Assembly: GCF_005887635.2 (NCBI RefSeq) | Contig: NZ_CP040823.1 | Location: 1 to 64,000, forward strand | DNA from: Paroceanicella profunda | GTDB lineage: Bacteria > Pseudomonadota > Alphaproteobacteria > Rhodobacterales > Rhodobacteraceae | Reading direction: 5' to 3' | DNA length: 64,000 nucleotides | Shown here: positions 1 through 8,294 of the stretch, in pieces | Layout: each line of letters starts with the position of its first letter | How positions within the stretch are numbered: the stretch's first letter is position 1 | Notes under the pieces: generated by a model | Databases searched by the model: none | What the model was told of the DNA's origin: nothing | The model's input: the letters and a program-made list of their open reading frames with translations, nothing else | Program-made: the position numbers and the translations under genes

Positions 1-257
1 ACGTAGAAACTCTCTGCAATCCACGAAATCCGAAACCGAACTGGCCAAGACCAAACGCCCAGCCGACGAGAGAAAGCACGCCCTAGGGAGAGATCGCGAA
101 GACCGACAAAGAACGCGGAATAGGCAACGGGAACGAGCAGGAGAAGCGAGAAAGGCGGGAAAGTCAGAACGGTCAGCGCCCCGGCGGCGAAACCAAGCGT
201 CATCCGCGAAAGCAAACGGTGGCGCAGAGCGATGCGGTTCAGAATTTTCGGTTTCAC
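1..257 (-). CDS. lnt: Apolipoprotein N-acyltransferase, N-terminal part (runs off window)
   Basis: Lnt is the inner-membrane enzyme that adds the third acyl chain to lipoproteins. Reading from a GTG at 257 gives a basic N-terminus, then membrane segments with TFPPFSLLLLVPVAYSAFF, and near the window edge WIAESFYV, which is typical of the Lnt N-terminal membrane domain. The GTG overlaps the lspA stop (GTGA), so the two are probably translationally coupled. Between about residues 66 and 80 the expected segment (VGWAFGLGQFGFGFR) appears in another frame. An extra base near position 71 and a missing base near position 20 compensate one another, so the frame stays open with an altered stretch. This is either sequence error or a damaged gene. 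The C-terminal nitrilase domain lies outside the window. Confidence 0.72.
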   Translation of the reverse strand, partial: MKPKILNRIALRHRLLSRMTLGFAAGALTVLTFPPFSLLLLVPVAYSAFFVGLRDLSLGRAFSRRLGVWSWPVRFRISWIAESFY

Positions 258-736
258 GACTTGATCGAACGCCGCGCGCTGATCCATGGCGCGGCGAGCA
301 AGAGCCCCACGCCACTGACAACAAATATATCGGCCATGTTGAAGGCAGGCCAATGTGTTGTGCCAATGTAGAAATCGAGAAAGTCTGTTACAGCCCGATA
401 CCGCACACGATCGATAACATTGCCCAAGGCTCCGCCAATGATCGCGCCATAGGCAAGTGTTTCGACCGCATTTTCGGCGCGAAACAGCATAACCCCCAGC
501 CAAACACAGATGGCAAGAGCGAGAGCGATGAGGCTCCACCACGGAGCGCCGCCCAGCATCCCGAAAGTCACGCCGTCATTACGATAAAAGACGAGGTTGA
601 ATCCCGGAAACACGGAAATCCCGGCGCTTAAAGTGACGGCATTCGCAACGACAATGGCTTTGGTGATCTGATCGATCGCGAACGCAGCAAGCGCTGCAAA
701 GACGCCGATCATCGCAGATACTTTGTATGATGACAT
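254..736 (-). CDS. lspA: Lipoprotein signal peptidase (signal peptidase II)
   Basis: LspA is the inner-membrane aspartyl protease that cleaves signal peptides of prolipoproteins. The product has about four membrane segments, an N-terminal DQITKAIV motif, and the two catalytic Asp boxes GNVIDR and FNMADIF, all at the usual spacing for a protein of about 160 residues. An ATG at 757 is also open, but the ATG at 736 is preceded by GGATGAGG at a good distance and follows the ZIP transporter stop (741-743) directly, so 736 is preferred. It is the penultimate gene of a long metal-response operon. LspA next to cation transporters is a recurring arrangement in mobile metal-resistance islands. Confidence 0.93.
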   Translation of the reverse strand: MSSYKVSAMIGVFAALAAFAIDQITKAIVVANAVTLSAGISVFPGFNLVFYRNDGVTFGMLGGAPWWSLIALALAICVWLGVMLFRAENAVETLAYGAIIGGALGNVIDRVRYRAVTDFLDFYIGTTHWPAFNMADIFVVSGVGLLLAAPWISARRSIKS

Positions 737-740
737 TGCC

Positions 741-1519
741 TCATCCCAACCAGACATCGAGAAACAGCATCAGAACGAGCCCGACTGCGAGACCGAGCGT
801 CGCCCTGTTCTGATGGCCGCTGCGATGGGTTTCGGGGATGATTTCGTGGCTGATGACGTAGAGCATTGCGCCGCGGCAAAGGCCAGTCCCCATGGCAGCA
901 GCGGTTCCGACAGCGTGATGATCCCGGCCCCGAGCAGGCCGCCAATCGGCTCGACCATGCCCGTCAGCGCCGCGATGCCCCAGGCGCGCAGCTTCGGATA
1001 TCCCCTCCAGCAGAGATACAGCGACGGCCAATCCTTCGGGCGCATTCTGAAGCCCGATGCCGACAGCAAGCGGCAAACCGCCCTCCATACCTCCGGATCC
1101 GAAGCCGACCCCGACCGCGAGGCCTTCGGGAAGTTGTGGATCGTGATCGCGATGATGAAAAGCCAGACCCGCCGCAAAGACGCCGCTTCGGGCCCTTCGC
1201 GTCCCGTCTTGAAATGCTCGTGCGGCAGCTTTTCGTTCATCAGCGCGACAGCCCCCATGCCCAAGAGGATCGAGACGCATACGATGGCCGCAGGCATCGC
1301 GCCGTTCTCGAACATCGGCTCGGCCGCATCCAATGCCGGGATGATCAGCGAAAAGAAGGAAGCGGCGAGCATCACACCGGCAGCGAAGCCGAGCGACAGA
1401 TCGCGTGTGGCCCGCGACGGGATGCGTCCAAACAACACGGGAACTGCTCCGACTGCCGTGAGCGATCCGGCAGCCAGACTTCCGAGGAAGCCGAGCATGA
1501 TCGGAGAGAGGTTTTCCAT
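741..1519 (-). pseudogene. ZIP-family metal transporter, frame-broken
   Basis: This encodes a ZIP-type (ZupT/GufA-like) inner-membrane divalent metal transporter. The metal-site helices are recognisable as IHNFPEGLAVG and QNAPEGLAVAV, followed by EPIGGLLGAG and SHEIIPETH, but they are split between two reading frames. Reconstruction needs three single-base changes: a missing G near 1130 (CCGAAGG for CCGGAAGG), an extra G near 1005 (GGGG for GGG) and a missing G near 872 (GCGGCGCA for GCGGGCGCA). All three fall in G runs. The last frame ends LDVWLG with its stop at 741. As written, the protein cannot be made. The equal quality of all segments suggests recent damage or base-calling error rather than old decay. 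Confidence 0.8.
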
Positions 1520-1531
1520 GGGCGGGCCAGG

Positions 1532-1987
1532 TTATCCTTCGCCGTAGCTCGAAAAGACTTCCGTCGACCCGTCCTCGCGGATGAGGAAGACATCATAGGC
1601 CTCGCGGTCGTCTTCTGGCCCCATGCCGGGCGAGCCATAGGGCATCCCAGGCACGGCGAGACCGACTGCGTCCGGGCGCTCATCGAGAAGGCGGCGGATG
1701 TCAGCGGCCGGTACATGGCCTTCGATCACGTAGCCGTCAATGAGCGCGGTGTGGCAGGAGACCATGCGCTGCGGCACGCCGTTGTCGAGCTTGAAGCGAA
1801 CCAGCGACCCACCGAACATGTCCTGGCCGGTCGGCACAAAACCGTTCTCTTCGAGGTGGTTCATCCACGAGAGGCAGCAGCCGCAACCGTTCGTCTTGCG
1901 GACGTCGATCGCCGTTGCCTCTGCGAGGGCCTGGGCCGCCGGGAAAAGGGCGAGCGTGATGGCAAGAGCTTGGGTCATGCGTTTCAT
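1532..1987 (-). CDS. DUF411 periplasmic metal-binding protein
   Basis: A 151-residue exported protein with a signal peptide (residues 1-22, ending ALAEA) and a DUF411 domain. The conserved KTNGCGCC cluster (residues about 31-39) and a later SCHTA motif with HVP match the family. DUF411 proteins occur with copper and silver resistance genes and are thought to bind metal in the periplasm; their exact biochemistry is not settled. The gene lies between the M23 peptidase and the ZIP gene with only a few bases on either side, so it belongs to the same minus-strand operon. It is intact, unlike both neighbours. Confidence 0.88.
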   Translation of the reverse strand: MKRMTQALAITLALFPAAQALAEATAIDVRKTNGCGCCLSWMNHLEENGFVPTGQDMFGGSLVRFKLDNGVPQRMVSCHTALIDGYVIEGHVPAADIRRLLDERPDAVGLAVPGMPYGSPGMGPEDDREAYDVFLIREDGSTEVFSSYGEG

Positions 1988-1990
1988 GGG

Positions 1991-3361
1991 TCAGAGCCTT
2001 TCGGTTGTCGTTTCGGCAATCTCGCTGCCGAGGTTTTCATTCAGAAGCGCCCGCGCCTCGGCCAGACGCGAGAGCGCGGCGGTATCATCCGCTTCGCTCT
2101 CAGCTGCTTCGGCGAGCCGGTCGTCAGTGAGGGGGTCAGTCGGGCGCCCATCCACGAGGACTTCGTAGTGCAGGTTCGGACCTGTCGCCGTGCCAGTCGC
2201 GCCGACGCGGCCGATCACATCTCCCGCCGCAACGCGTTGGCCTTGTGCCAGGTCTTCCGGCACGGCGCTCAGATGCGCGTAGCGCGTCATGGTGTCGGAG
2301 CCGTGCGAGATTTCGACCACACGGCCATAGCCACCGCGCCAGCCAATGAAACTAACCCGCCCCGGTGCCGTCGATTGAACCGGTGTCCCACGTGCCGCTG
2401 AAATCGACGCCTGTGTGCATCCGGACGTTGCCAAAGACCGGATGCGTGCGGCGTCCGAACACCGAGCTGAGGCGCGCACCCTCGACCGGCTGTGCGAAGA
2501 CGCGCAGCACCTCGCCATCGACGTAGATCGTCGCCTGACCGCTGCCGTCGTCCGGCCATACGATCTCGCAAAGCGAACCGCCGATCTCCAGTGCGGCGAA
2601 GGCGAGTTCGGGCTGTCCGATCCTGTCCTCGCCGACCCGCGCCTCACGCCAGAGAAGCCTTAGTGCTTCGCCGCCGGCCATCTCGCGGCGGAAATCCACG
2701 GTCCCACCCAGCATCTGCGCAAGGTCCACGGAAAAACGGGCGGGTATGCCGGCTTCTTCGAGTGCCGCGAAGATCGAGCTGTCGATCACCGCTTCGCCGG
2801 CAAGGGTTACGATCTCCGGATCCGGAGTCACGACCTGTGTGGACAACCGCTCGCCGAACACCACCTCGATCCGAACCCCGTCCTCGACGGCAAGTGCGAC
2901 GGTGCGGGGGCTGCCGTCCATGGTCGAAGCAACAGTGACCGAGTGCCCGGCCGCAGCCGTCGCAGATCGTATTCCGCGCCAAGCGCGAGGGCAACTTCGG
3001 CTCTGTCAGGTGCCGCAAGTCCAGCTTCGGACAGCAAGAAATCGAGCGTCTCGCCAGGTGCAATGTCGCGCGACCACGTCGACAGCGGTGGCTCGATCGC
3101 GCTTACCGGCCTGTCGGCGAACGCGACCTGCAGAAGGGGTAGGGAGCCGAGGTCGGGTGCATCCTCTGCCCATGCCGTCGCGGGCAGCGTCACGAGGATG
3201 TCAACGTTTCTAGGGGCTTCAGGACCTTGGGGCATCCAGCTACCTGCCTGGGCAAGTTCCGGCGGCACGGGTTCTTTCGACAAAAGATCAGAGATGGCGA
3301 TAGCCGCTCCCGAAACCGTCCCCGCAATTGCGACACCCGCCGCCAAAGTTCTGAGCCTCAT
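1991..3361 (-). pseudogene. M23-family (LytM) murein peptidase, frame-broken
   Basis: The N-terminus from the ATG at 3361 (which overlaps the sco stop as ATGA) has a hydrophobic export or anchor segment and ends in a stretch suited to a periplasmic linker. The C-terminal part is an M23 metallopeptidase domain: HTGVDF (Zn ligands H and D), TRYAHL and NLHYEV. Two frame changes are needed. One is near 2927, where a G is missing from GGGG in the RRLRPG-HSVTV junction. The other is near 2400, where the frame must move from VDFSG to AARGTPVQ. The second histidine motif reads N-L-H instead of the usual H-L-H, so one catalytic His may be replaced. Such peptidases cut peptide cross-links in murein; a link to envelope metal stress is inferred from position only. 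Confidence 0.78.
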
Positions 3362-3984
3362 GTCGCCCCCTCCATTTCTTCTGCCAGCGCGCGACGGATC
3401 TTCGGCACCGCGAATTCTCTGGCTTCGTGATAGTCGATCATGGTGACGAACCGCCCAGAGGCTGCGAACAGGAAGACGCTCGCGGTGTGGTTCATCGTGT
3501 AATCGCCGCTCTCCGTCGGTACTTGCTCGTAGGTGGCGCGGAAGCCGTCCGCGACGCGCGCGATCTGCTCTTCCGGCCCCGTCCAGCCACGGAGCGCAGG
3601 ATGGAAGTAGCCGACATATTCGGCCATCGTTTCGACAGTGTCGCGCTCGGGATCGACCGTGATGAAAACCACGTTCATCTCGTCGGCCTCGTTTCCCAGA
3701 TCGTCGAGCCATCCCGAAATGTCCGAGAGCGTGGTCGGGCAGACATCGGGACAGTAGGTGAAGCCGAAGAACGCCATCGTCGGGCGACCGATCAGGGTTT
3801 CCGGCCCGACCGCGTTGCCCTCATGATCCGTCAGACGGAAATCCATCTCGGTCAGGGCCACAGGCCGCTGCCCGACAGGTTCAGGTCCACCGGGTCCATC
3901 GACCTGCCACCAACCGACGAAGAGCATCAGGGCGACCGCCCCGACACCAGCCGCCCCGTACCCCAGGATCGCCCGTCGCCGCAT
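3358..3984 (-). CDS. SCO1/SenC-family copper chaperone
   Basis: A 208-residue membrane-anchored thioredoxin-fold protein. It has one N-terminal transmembrane segment (about residues 4-25), the copper-binding and redox motif TYCPDVCPTTL, the ITVDPERDT motif, and a late histidine in NHTASVFLF. SCO proteins deliver copper to the CuA site of cytochrome oxidase or act as periplasmic thiol reductants. The start codon overlaps the pcuC stop (ATGA), and its own stop overlaps the M23 start, so it is translationally coupled on both sides. A second SCO gene heads the same operon, so this may be a paralogue with a different partner. The ATG at 3984 gives the expected family length. Confidence 0.9.
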   Translation of the reverse strand: MRRRAILGYGAAGVGAVALMLFVGWWQVDGPGGPEPVGQRPVALTEMDFRLTDHEGNAVGPETLIGRPTMAFFGFTYCPDVCPTTLSDISGWLDDLGNEADEMNVVFITVDPERDTVETMAEYVGYFHPALRGWTGPEEQIARVADGFRATYEQVPTESGDYTMNHTASVFLFAASGRFVTMIDYHEAREFAVPKIRRALAEEMEGAT

Positions 3985-4451
3985 CAGTCCTCTGGCCCCC
4001 GCGCGGCGATTCCGAGGATCGGCACCTCGACCGTCACTTCGCCTCCGTCTTCGAAAAGCAGGGTCAGCGGAAAGGTGTCCCCTTCCGTCATCAGTTCTTG
4101 CAGCCGCATCAGCATTGCGTGCAGGCCCCCCGGTTCGAGCGCGACGCTCTCGCCCGGGGCGATCGCGATCTCCCCCGCCGGGTTCATGGAACTCACACCT
4201 TCGGCATTTGTCTTCGTCTCGTGAATTTCGGGCATCATCGCGAGCGGTGTTGTAAGGCCGATCAGCGTCACTGGCTCGTCGCCAGTGTTGCGGATCGTCA
4301 TGTAAGCGGCCCCGGGACGGTTCATCCCGATGGAGGCGCGGGACCACGCGTTCTCGACGACAACATCCTCGGGTCCGGCCAGCGCGGGCGCTGAGAACCC
4401 TCCAAGGGTCAAAAGCGCCGCCAGTGTGCTGGTCAAAATATACTTTTTCAT
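3984..4451 (-). CDS. pcuC: PCu(A)C periplasmic copper chaperone
   Basis: A 155-residue periplasmic protein with a clear signal peptide (cleavage after APALA). It carries the copper(I) ligand pattern of the PCu(A)C family: M-x-E-I-H (MPEIHE), SSM, then GGLHAMLM. PCu(A)C passes copper to SCO and to the oxidase CuA site, which fits its place directly upstream of sco and downstream of the dsb pair. The ATGA overlap with sco supports co-production. The gene is complete, with no sign of damage. Confidence 0.94.
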   Translation of the reverse strand: MKKYILTSTLAALLTLGGFSAPALAGPEDVVVENAWSRASIGMNRPGAAYMTIRNTGDEPVTLIGLTTPLAMMPEIHETKTNAEGVSSMNPAGEIAIAPGESVALEPGGLHAMLMRLQELMTEGDTFPLTLLFEDGGEVTVEVPILGIAARGPED

Positions 4452-4474
4452 CGTTCTGATCCTGCCCTTTGTAT

Positions 4475-5133
4475 TCAGCTTTGCGCGGCAGCGACTTCGG
4501 CGGCCACCAGACGACGCAATTCTGCCTCCCGAATGGATCGAGCGGCTTGCCGTTCACGAAGAATGTGGGCGTCTGGCGAATTCCCACGGTCTCGACGTCG
4601 GCACGATCCTGGTTCAGGATCGCCACGACATCGGGCGCCATCATTTGCGTGCGCGCGGCCTCGGCATCGAGTCCGGCCGTGGCGGCGATCTGAAGGATCA
4701 GGCCGGGCGCCGGGGCACCGTGCGACGCCCATCTCGGCTGTTCCCGCAGAACGGCCTCAAGCACCGGCACGTAAACGTCCTGCATGCGTGCCGCCTCGAG
4801 CACGCGGATCGCTTCCTCGGATGCCGCGCCGTGGAAGGGCGTGTAGCGGATCACGACGCGGACAGCATCCCCATGCTCGGCCATGATGTCCTTCACGATG
4901 GGATGAAAGGCGCGACAGGCCTCGCAGGCCGGATCGAAGAATTCGACGATCGTGACGGGCGCTTCCGCAGGCCCGAGGATGGGCGAGTAGGGGCGGATCA
5001 TCGCGTCCGCGAGTTCCGGCGCAACAGGCTCCGCTTCGGCCACCGGGCCGGGGCGGGTTGCAAACCAGGTGGTTCCGCCGAAACCGGCGACGCCGAAGGC
5101 GAGAACGGACAGGATCAGGGCGCGTCGGTTCAT
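4475..5133 (-). pseudogene. DsbA-family thiol oxidoreductase, one frameshift near the C-terminus
   Basis: The reading frame from the ATG at 5133 (ATGA overlap with dsbB) encodes an exported or anchored thioredoxin-fold protein. It has the active site DPACEACRAFHP and the cis-Pro loop RQTPTFFVNG, as in DsbA/DsbG-like proteins. After KPLDPFG the frame runs on abnormally into downstream sequence, while the expected ending (EAELRRLVAAEV and so on) continues in the next frame to a stop at 4475. One G missing from a G run near 4532 (GGGAGG for GGGGAGG) explains it. With that base restored the protein is about 219 residues. It probably oxidises or isomerises cysteines of periplasmic metal proteins together with DsbB. 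Confidence 0.82.
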
Positions 5134-5552
5134 TTTCGTGTGTCCTTCAATGAAAGGGCCGACAGCGCCCCGATCAGCGCGAAGGCGGCGAGGGCCATCA
5201 GCGGGATCGGGATGCCGAAGACCAGTTGGTTGTCATCGGTGCAAGAGGGGCCGGTGGCCGTGCAGGGCTGGATGCGTTCGGGAACAAGACCGACGTACAG
5301 CCCCATGTGCCAGAGGGCGATTGCGCCGCCGCCAAGCGCCAATGCGATGCCGTAGCGCCCCACACGGCCGTCCCGCCACCAAAGGCCCAGCCCTAGGATA
5401 ATGGCCAAGGGAAACATGAAGGCGCGCTGGAACCAGCACAGCACACAGGGCGTCTGCCCCAGCACCTCGCCGATGAAAAGCACGGCAAGCGAGGCGACGA
5501 GCGCGATGATCCATGCCAGCCCGAGGGCTGTTTCTCCGGATATGCGGTTCAT
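5130..5552 (-). CDS. dsbB: Disulfide bond formation protein B
   Basis: A 140-residue inner-membrane protein with four transmembrane segments. The first periplasmic loop carries CVLCW (quinone-proximal CxxC) and the second carries CTATGPSC, the two redox pairs expected of DsbB, which re-oxidises DsbA and passes electrons to quinone. The start lies 5 bases after the stop of the SCO gene and the end overlaps the dsbA start, so these are consecutive operon genes. Having a private DsbA-DsbB pair inside a copper operon suggests that thiol oxidation is part of the response. Confidence 0.92.
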   Translation of the reverse strand: MNRISGETALGLAWIIALVASLAVLFIGEVLGQTPCVLCWFQRAFMFPLAIILGLGLWWRDGRVGRYGIALALGGGAIALWHMGLYVGLVPERIQPCTATGPSCTDDNQLVFGIPIPLMALAAFALIGALSALSLKDTRK

Positions 5553-5557
5553 GTCGA

Positions 5558-6160
5558 TCAGATCCTCTCTTCCAGATCGGCGAGAATCTCTTCGGCCGGG
5601 GTGCCGTAGGGCCAGGAGTCGGCAAAGCCCGCGTCGGGATCGAAGAGGAACAGATGCGACGTGTGGCCCATCGTGTAACCATCCGGCGCCGCAGCCTCTT
5701 CGACGCGTTCAAAGAAGATCGGAAACGTCTCGGATGTGGCGGCGATTTGTTCCGGCGTGCCCGTCAGCCCGATGATGCTCGCATCGAACAGCGGGACGTA
5801 TTCGGCGAGTGCGGCGGGCGTGTCCCGTTCGGGGTCGATTGTTATGAAAATCGGCTGGACCTTGGCGGCATCGTCGCCCAGACCGTCCATCACCGCCGCG
5901 ACCTCTGACAGGGTCGTCGGGCAGACGTCGGGACAGTTGGTGAAGCCGAAAAACACCAGCATCCAGCGCCCCGCAAAGTCCTCCTCGGTTCGAACCATAC
6001 CCTGGTGGTCCGTCAGTTCGAATTTAGCGAAAAAAGGCGGTTCGGCGTCGGTTCGGGCGCGGTCGGCACGATAGTCGGACCAGAGCAAAAGCCATACGAA
6101 GGCAAGCGCTGCCACGCCTGCCAAAACCCAAAGAAACTTCTGTGCCGATGTAAGGGACAA
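5558..6160 (-). CDS. SCO1/SenC-family protein, first gene of the minus-strand metal operon
   Basis: A 200-residue SCO-family protein with an N-terminal membrane anchor (about residues 9-27), the copper and redox motif TNCPDVCPTTL, ITIDPERDT, and the conserved late histidine in GHTSHLFLF. It is the operon's leading gene, about 35 bases downstream of a MerR-type promoter/operator. It is clearly related to the SCO gene at 3358-3984 but divergent along its length, so the two are paralogues rather than a recent duplication. Confidence 0.91.
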   Translation of the reverse strand: MSLTSAQKFLWVLAGVAALAFVWLLLWSDYRADRARTDAEPPFFAKFELTDHQGMVRTEEDFAGRWMLVFFGFTNCPDVCPTTLSEVAAVMDGLGDDAAKVQPIFITIDPERDTPAALAEYVPLFDASIIGLTGTPEQIAATSETFPIFFERVEEAAAPDGYTMGHTSHLFLFDPDAGFADSWPYGTPAEEILADLEERI

Positions 6161-6195
6161 TCCTGTTCGCCTGTTATTGATTCTTATTGCATGTG

Positions 6196-6226
6196 CGGAT
6201 ACATCCTCTAGCCGCTAGAGGTTCAA
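6196..6226 (-). promoter_or_regulatory. MerR-type promoter/operator for the sco-dsb-lspA operon
   Basis: A perfect dyad, CCTCTAG-CCG-CTAGAGG, covers 6205-6221. On the minus strand it is bracketed by a -35-like TTGAAC (6226-6221) and a -10 region about 19 bases further on (TATCCG, with GTAT just before it). A long 19-base spacer filled by a dyad is the hallmark of promoters controlled by MerR-family metal sensors. The merR gene at 6332 is divergent and adjacent. Confidence 0.75.
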
Positions 6227-6331
6227 GCACGAAATCATGGTATAGCTTGAACTCACGCGTCTGTGAATCCGACACTTGTTTATTCCGACGGCAAAACCTA
6301 CACAAACTGTATCTTTTTCATGGAGGCGAAA

Positions 6332-6760
6332 ATGCTCACGATCGGTACTCTGTCAAAGAAGACTGGCACAAAAGTGCAGACCATCCGGTACTACGAACAG
6401 ATCGGACTCATGCCCGAACCTGGCAGGACCGAAGGCGGACAGAGGCGCTACGACAATGCACAGCTCGACCGACTGTCCTTCATCCGCCATTCGCGGCAAC
6501 TCGGTTTCTCGCTCGATGCGATCCGCGAGCTGCTCGACCTCAGCGACCATCCCAACCGCCCCTGCGACGAGGCAGATGCCATCGCGCGTCGCCAGCTCAA
6601 ACAGGTGGAGCAGCGCATGGCCCGCCTGAAGGCGCTGCGCACGGAACTGAAACGCATGGTTCACGAATGCAGCGGCGGGCGGACGGGAGACTGCAAGGTG
6701 CTTGAGGTGTTGCGGGACCATTCGGAATGCCTGACCGAGCACGAGGAAATCGGGGCCTGA
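6332..6760 (+). CDS. MerR-family metal-responsive regulator (ZntR/CadR/PbrR-like)
   Basis: A 142-residue MerR regulator. It has an N-terminal winged helix (IGTLSKKTGTKVQTIRYYEQIGLMPEPGR), a long dimerisation helix (QLKQVEQRMARLKALRTELKRM), and a C-terminal cysteine/histidine loop HECSGGRTGDCKVL followed by HSECL. The metal loop is longer than the CxxxxxxxC loop of CueR and fits zinc/cadmium/lead sensors better. An upstream ATG exists at 6320, but GGAGG at 6323-6327 places the start at 6332. It is divergent from the sco operon and upstream of a CDF exporter, so it most likely controls both sides, including the similar dyad at 7478. Confidence 0.9.
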   Translation: MLTIGTLSKKTGTKVQTIRYYEQIGLMPEPGRTEGGQRRYDNAQLDRLSFIRHSRQLGFSLDAIRELLDLSDHPNRPCDEADAIARRQLKQVEQRMARLKALRTELKRMVHECSGGRTGDCKVLEVLRDHSECLTEHEEIGA

Positions 6761-6842
6761 AGGAATTCAGCCAACATTCCGGCTGGAACGCAGATCAGCC
6801 GCAGAAGTTAATGTGTCGTACAACACAGGCTGGAACCACAAA

Positions 6843-7442
6843 ATGGCTGCTAGACAAAATTCAATGGAGAGACGGACGCTTTGGATCGTTCTGGCGCTCA
6901 ATATCGGTTTGGCCGTGGCCTTTTTCGCAACAGGCGCCTTCGGCGACTCAAGTGCCCTGATCGCCAACGGGCTCGATAACCTCTCCGACAGCTTCGTCTA
7001 CGCGATCAGCCTTTTCGCTTTGTCCCGATCCGACAAATGGAAACGCGGGGCGGCGAACGTTTCCGGCGGGCTGCTGATCCTGTTCGCCGCTGGTATCCTC
7101 TACGATGCATGGCGCCGCTACATCGGCGGGTCAGATCCGCTCGGGACGATCATGATCGCCATGGCCCTGTTTGCGGCGGCGATCAACGCAGTCTGCGTCT
7201 GGCTGCTCGCTAAGCTCAAAGATCCGGACGTCAACATCCGCGCGGCCAACACCTTCAGTTACAACGATTTCGCCGCGAACCTCGGAATCGTCTTGGCTGG
7301 CGGCCTCGTCGCCTGGCTGGGAACCAACTGGCCGGACCTCGTCGTCGGCGTGATTGTCGCCGGGATCGCGGCCTGGGGAGGTATCGACATTCTGCGCGAC
7401 GCACACGGCGAACACCACAAAGCAGTTCATACGGGCAAATAG
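6843..7442 (+). CDS. CDF-family cation efflux transporter, short form
   Basis: A 199-residue membrane protein of the cation diffusion facilitator family. It shows about six hydrophobic segments and the metal-site motifs ANGLDNLSDS and SYNDFAANLG (the D/N-xxxD pairs of helices 2 and 5). It lacks most of the C-terminal cytoplasmic metal-binding domain found in longer CDFs; the tail is only GEHHKAVHTGK. A start at 6813 is possible, but the ATG at 6843 gives a more natural N-terminus. Following merR closely, it is likely induced by the same metal (zinc, cadmium or cobalt). Confidence 0.86.
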   Translation: MAARQNSMERRTLWIVLALNIGLAVAFFATGAFGDSSALIANGLDNLSDSFVYAISLFALSRSDKWKRGAANVSGGLLILFAAGILYDAWRRYIGGSDPLGTIMIAMALFAAAINAVCVWLLAKLKDPDVNIRAANTFSYNDFAANLGIVLAGGLVAWLGTNWPDLVVGVIVAGIAAWGGIDILRDAHGEHHKAVHTGK

Positions 7443-7471
7443 TTGCGGGAGATTCTTTCTGAAAGAAAGGG

Positions 7472-7502
7472 TTGAAGCTATAGTGACTATAGTAATTAGG
7501 CT
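7472..7502 (+). promoter_or_regulatory. MerR-type promoter/operator before the transglutaminase-CDF pair
   Basis: TTGAAG at 7472-7477 is followed by a dyad CTATAG-TGA-CTATAG (7478-7492) and, after a 19-base spacer, TAGGCT as a -10-like box (7497-7502). The architecture matches the MerR-type site at 6205, so the merR product at 6332 is the simplest candidate regulator. Confidence 0.7.
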
Positions 7503-7532
7503 TGTTCCAAGACGATTCGAGGAGCGACTCCG

Positions 7533-8294
7533 TTGCAGATGACCGACCCCCTACTTGCACCCACCAAATTACTGGATTTTGATGCCGCGCCTCTTGCGCA
7601 TCTAATTGAGACCCGCGGCTGGCGCGGCTTATCCGAATACGATCGGATCGGAGCTGCCTATGATTTCGTTCGGAATGAAATCGCGTTCGGATACAATCGA
7701 GCTGACGACATCCCCGCCTCCGAGGTGCTTTCCGACGGCTACGGGCAGTGCAATACCAAAGGGACGCTCTTGATGGCGTTGCTGCGTGGTGTTGGCATTC
7801 GTTGCCGGTTGCATGGGTTTACGATCCACAAAGGCTTGCAGCGCGGTGTTGTCCCAGAGTTGGTGTATCCGCTTGCTCCGCAAGAAATTCTCCACTCATG
7901 GGTTGAGATCGAATATCAAGGTGCTTGGTTCAACCTCGAAGGCTTCATCCTGGATGACGCTTTCCTGACAGTCCTGCAAACGTCTTTCTCGGACACGGAC
8001 AGTCTCTGCGGTTATGGCGCGGGCACGGATTGCCTTGGCGCGCCTCCCGTCACCTGGAACGGAGAAGATACCTACATTCAGAAATCCGGCATCGTGCAAG
8101 ATTTCGGCGTGTTTGATACGCCGGACGCCTTCTATTTGTCCCATGAGCAATCCTTTGGATGGCTGCGTGGTGCCCTTTACCGTCATATCATCCGCCACTG
8201 GATGAATGCGCGCGTACGTGGTTTTCGCAGCGGTCGCCTGAAGACTGACCGACGCGCGACACACGCGCACGCGGAGCCTGCCAATGCCACATGA
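7533..8294 (+). CDS. Transglutaminase-like domain protein
   Basis: A 253-residue cytoplasmic-looking protein with a transglutaminase-like (papain-fold) core. The family triad appears as the Cys in GYGQCNTKGTLLMALLRGVGI (about residue 71), the His in LHSWVEIEYQG, and an Asp in the following strand (NLEGFILDD). No signal peptide is visible. GAGGAG at 7519 fits a TTG start at 7533 best; an ATG at 7539 is the alternative. It overlaps the start of the CDF exporter downstream (8284), so the two form one unit behind a MerR-type operator. Its substrate is unknown. Proteins of this type often sit beside CDF exporters, but no function is established. Confidence 0.82.
   Translation: MQMTDPLLAPTKLLDFDAAPLAHLIETRGWRGLSEYDRIGAAYDFVRNEIAFGYNRADDIPASEVLSDGYGQCNTKGTLLMALLRGVGIRCRLHGFTIHKGLQRGVVPELVYPLAPQEILHSWVEIEYQGAWFNLEGFILDDAFLTVLQTSFSDTDSLCGYGAGTDCLGAPPVTWNGEDTYIQKSGIVQDFGVFDTPDAFYLSHEQSFGWLRGALYRHIIRHWMNARVRGFRSGRLKTDRRATHAHAEPANAT

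Noticed and set aside
723..2401. Long plus-strand open frames across the metal operon (for example 723-1547, 866-2401)
   Set aside because: They are antisense to genes with clear family motifs, have Arg/Pro/Ser-rich unnatural composition, and arise from high GC.
3358..5133. A single 591-residue fusion frame joining DsbA and SCO
   Set aside because: The middle (about residues 220-380) is the pcuC gene read out of frame. The fusion appears only because of a frameshift at the end of dsbA.
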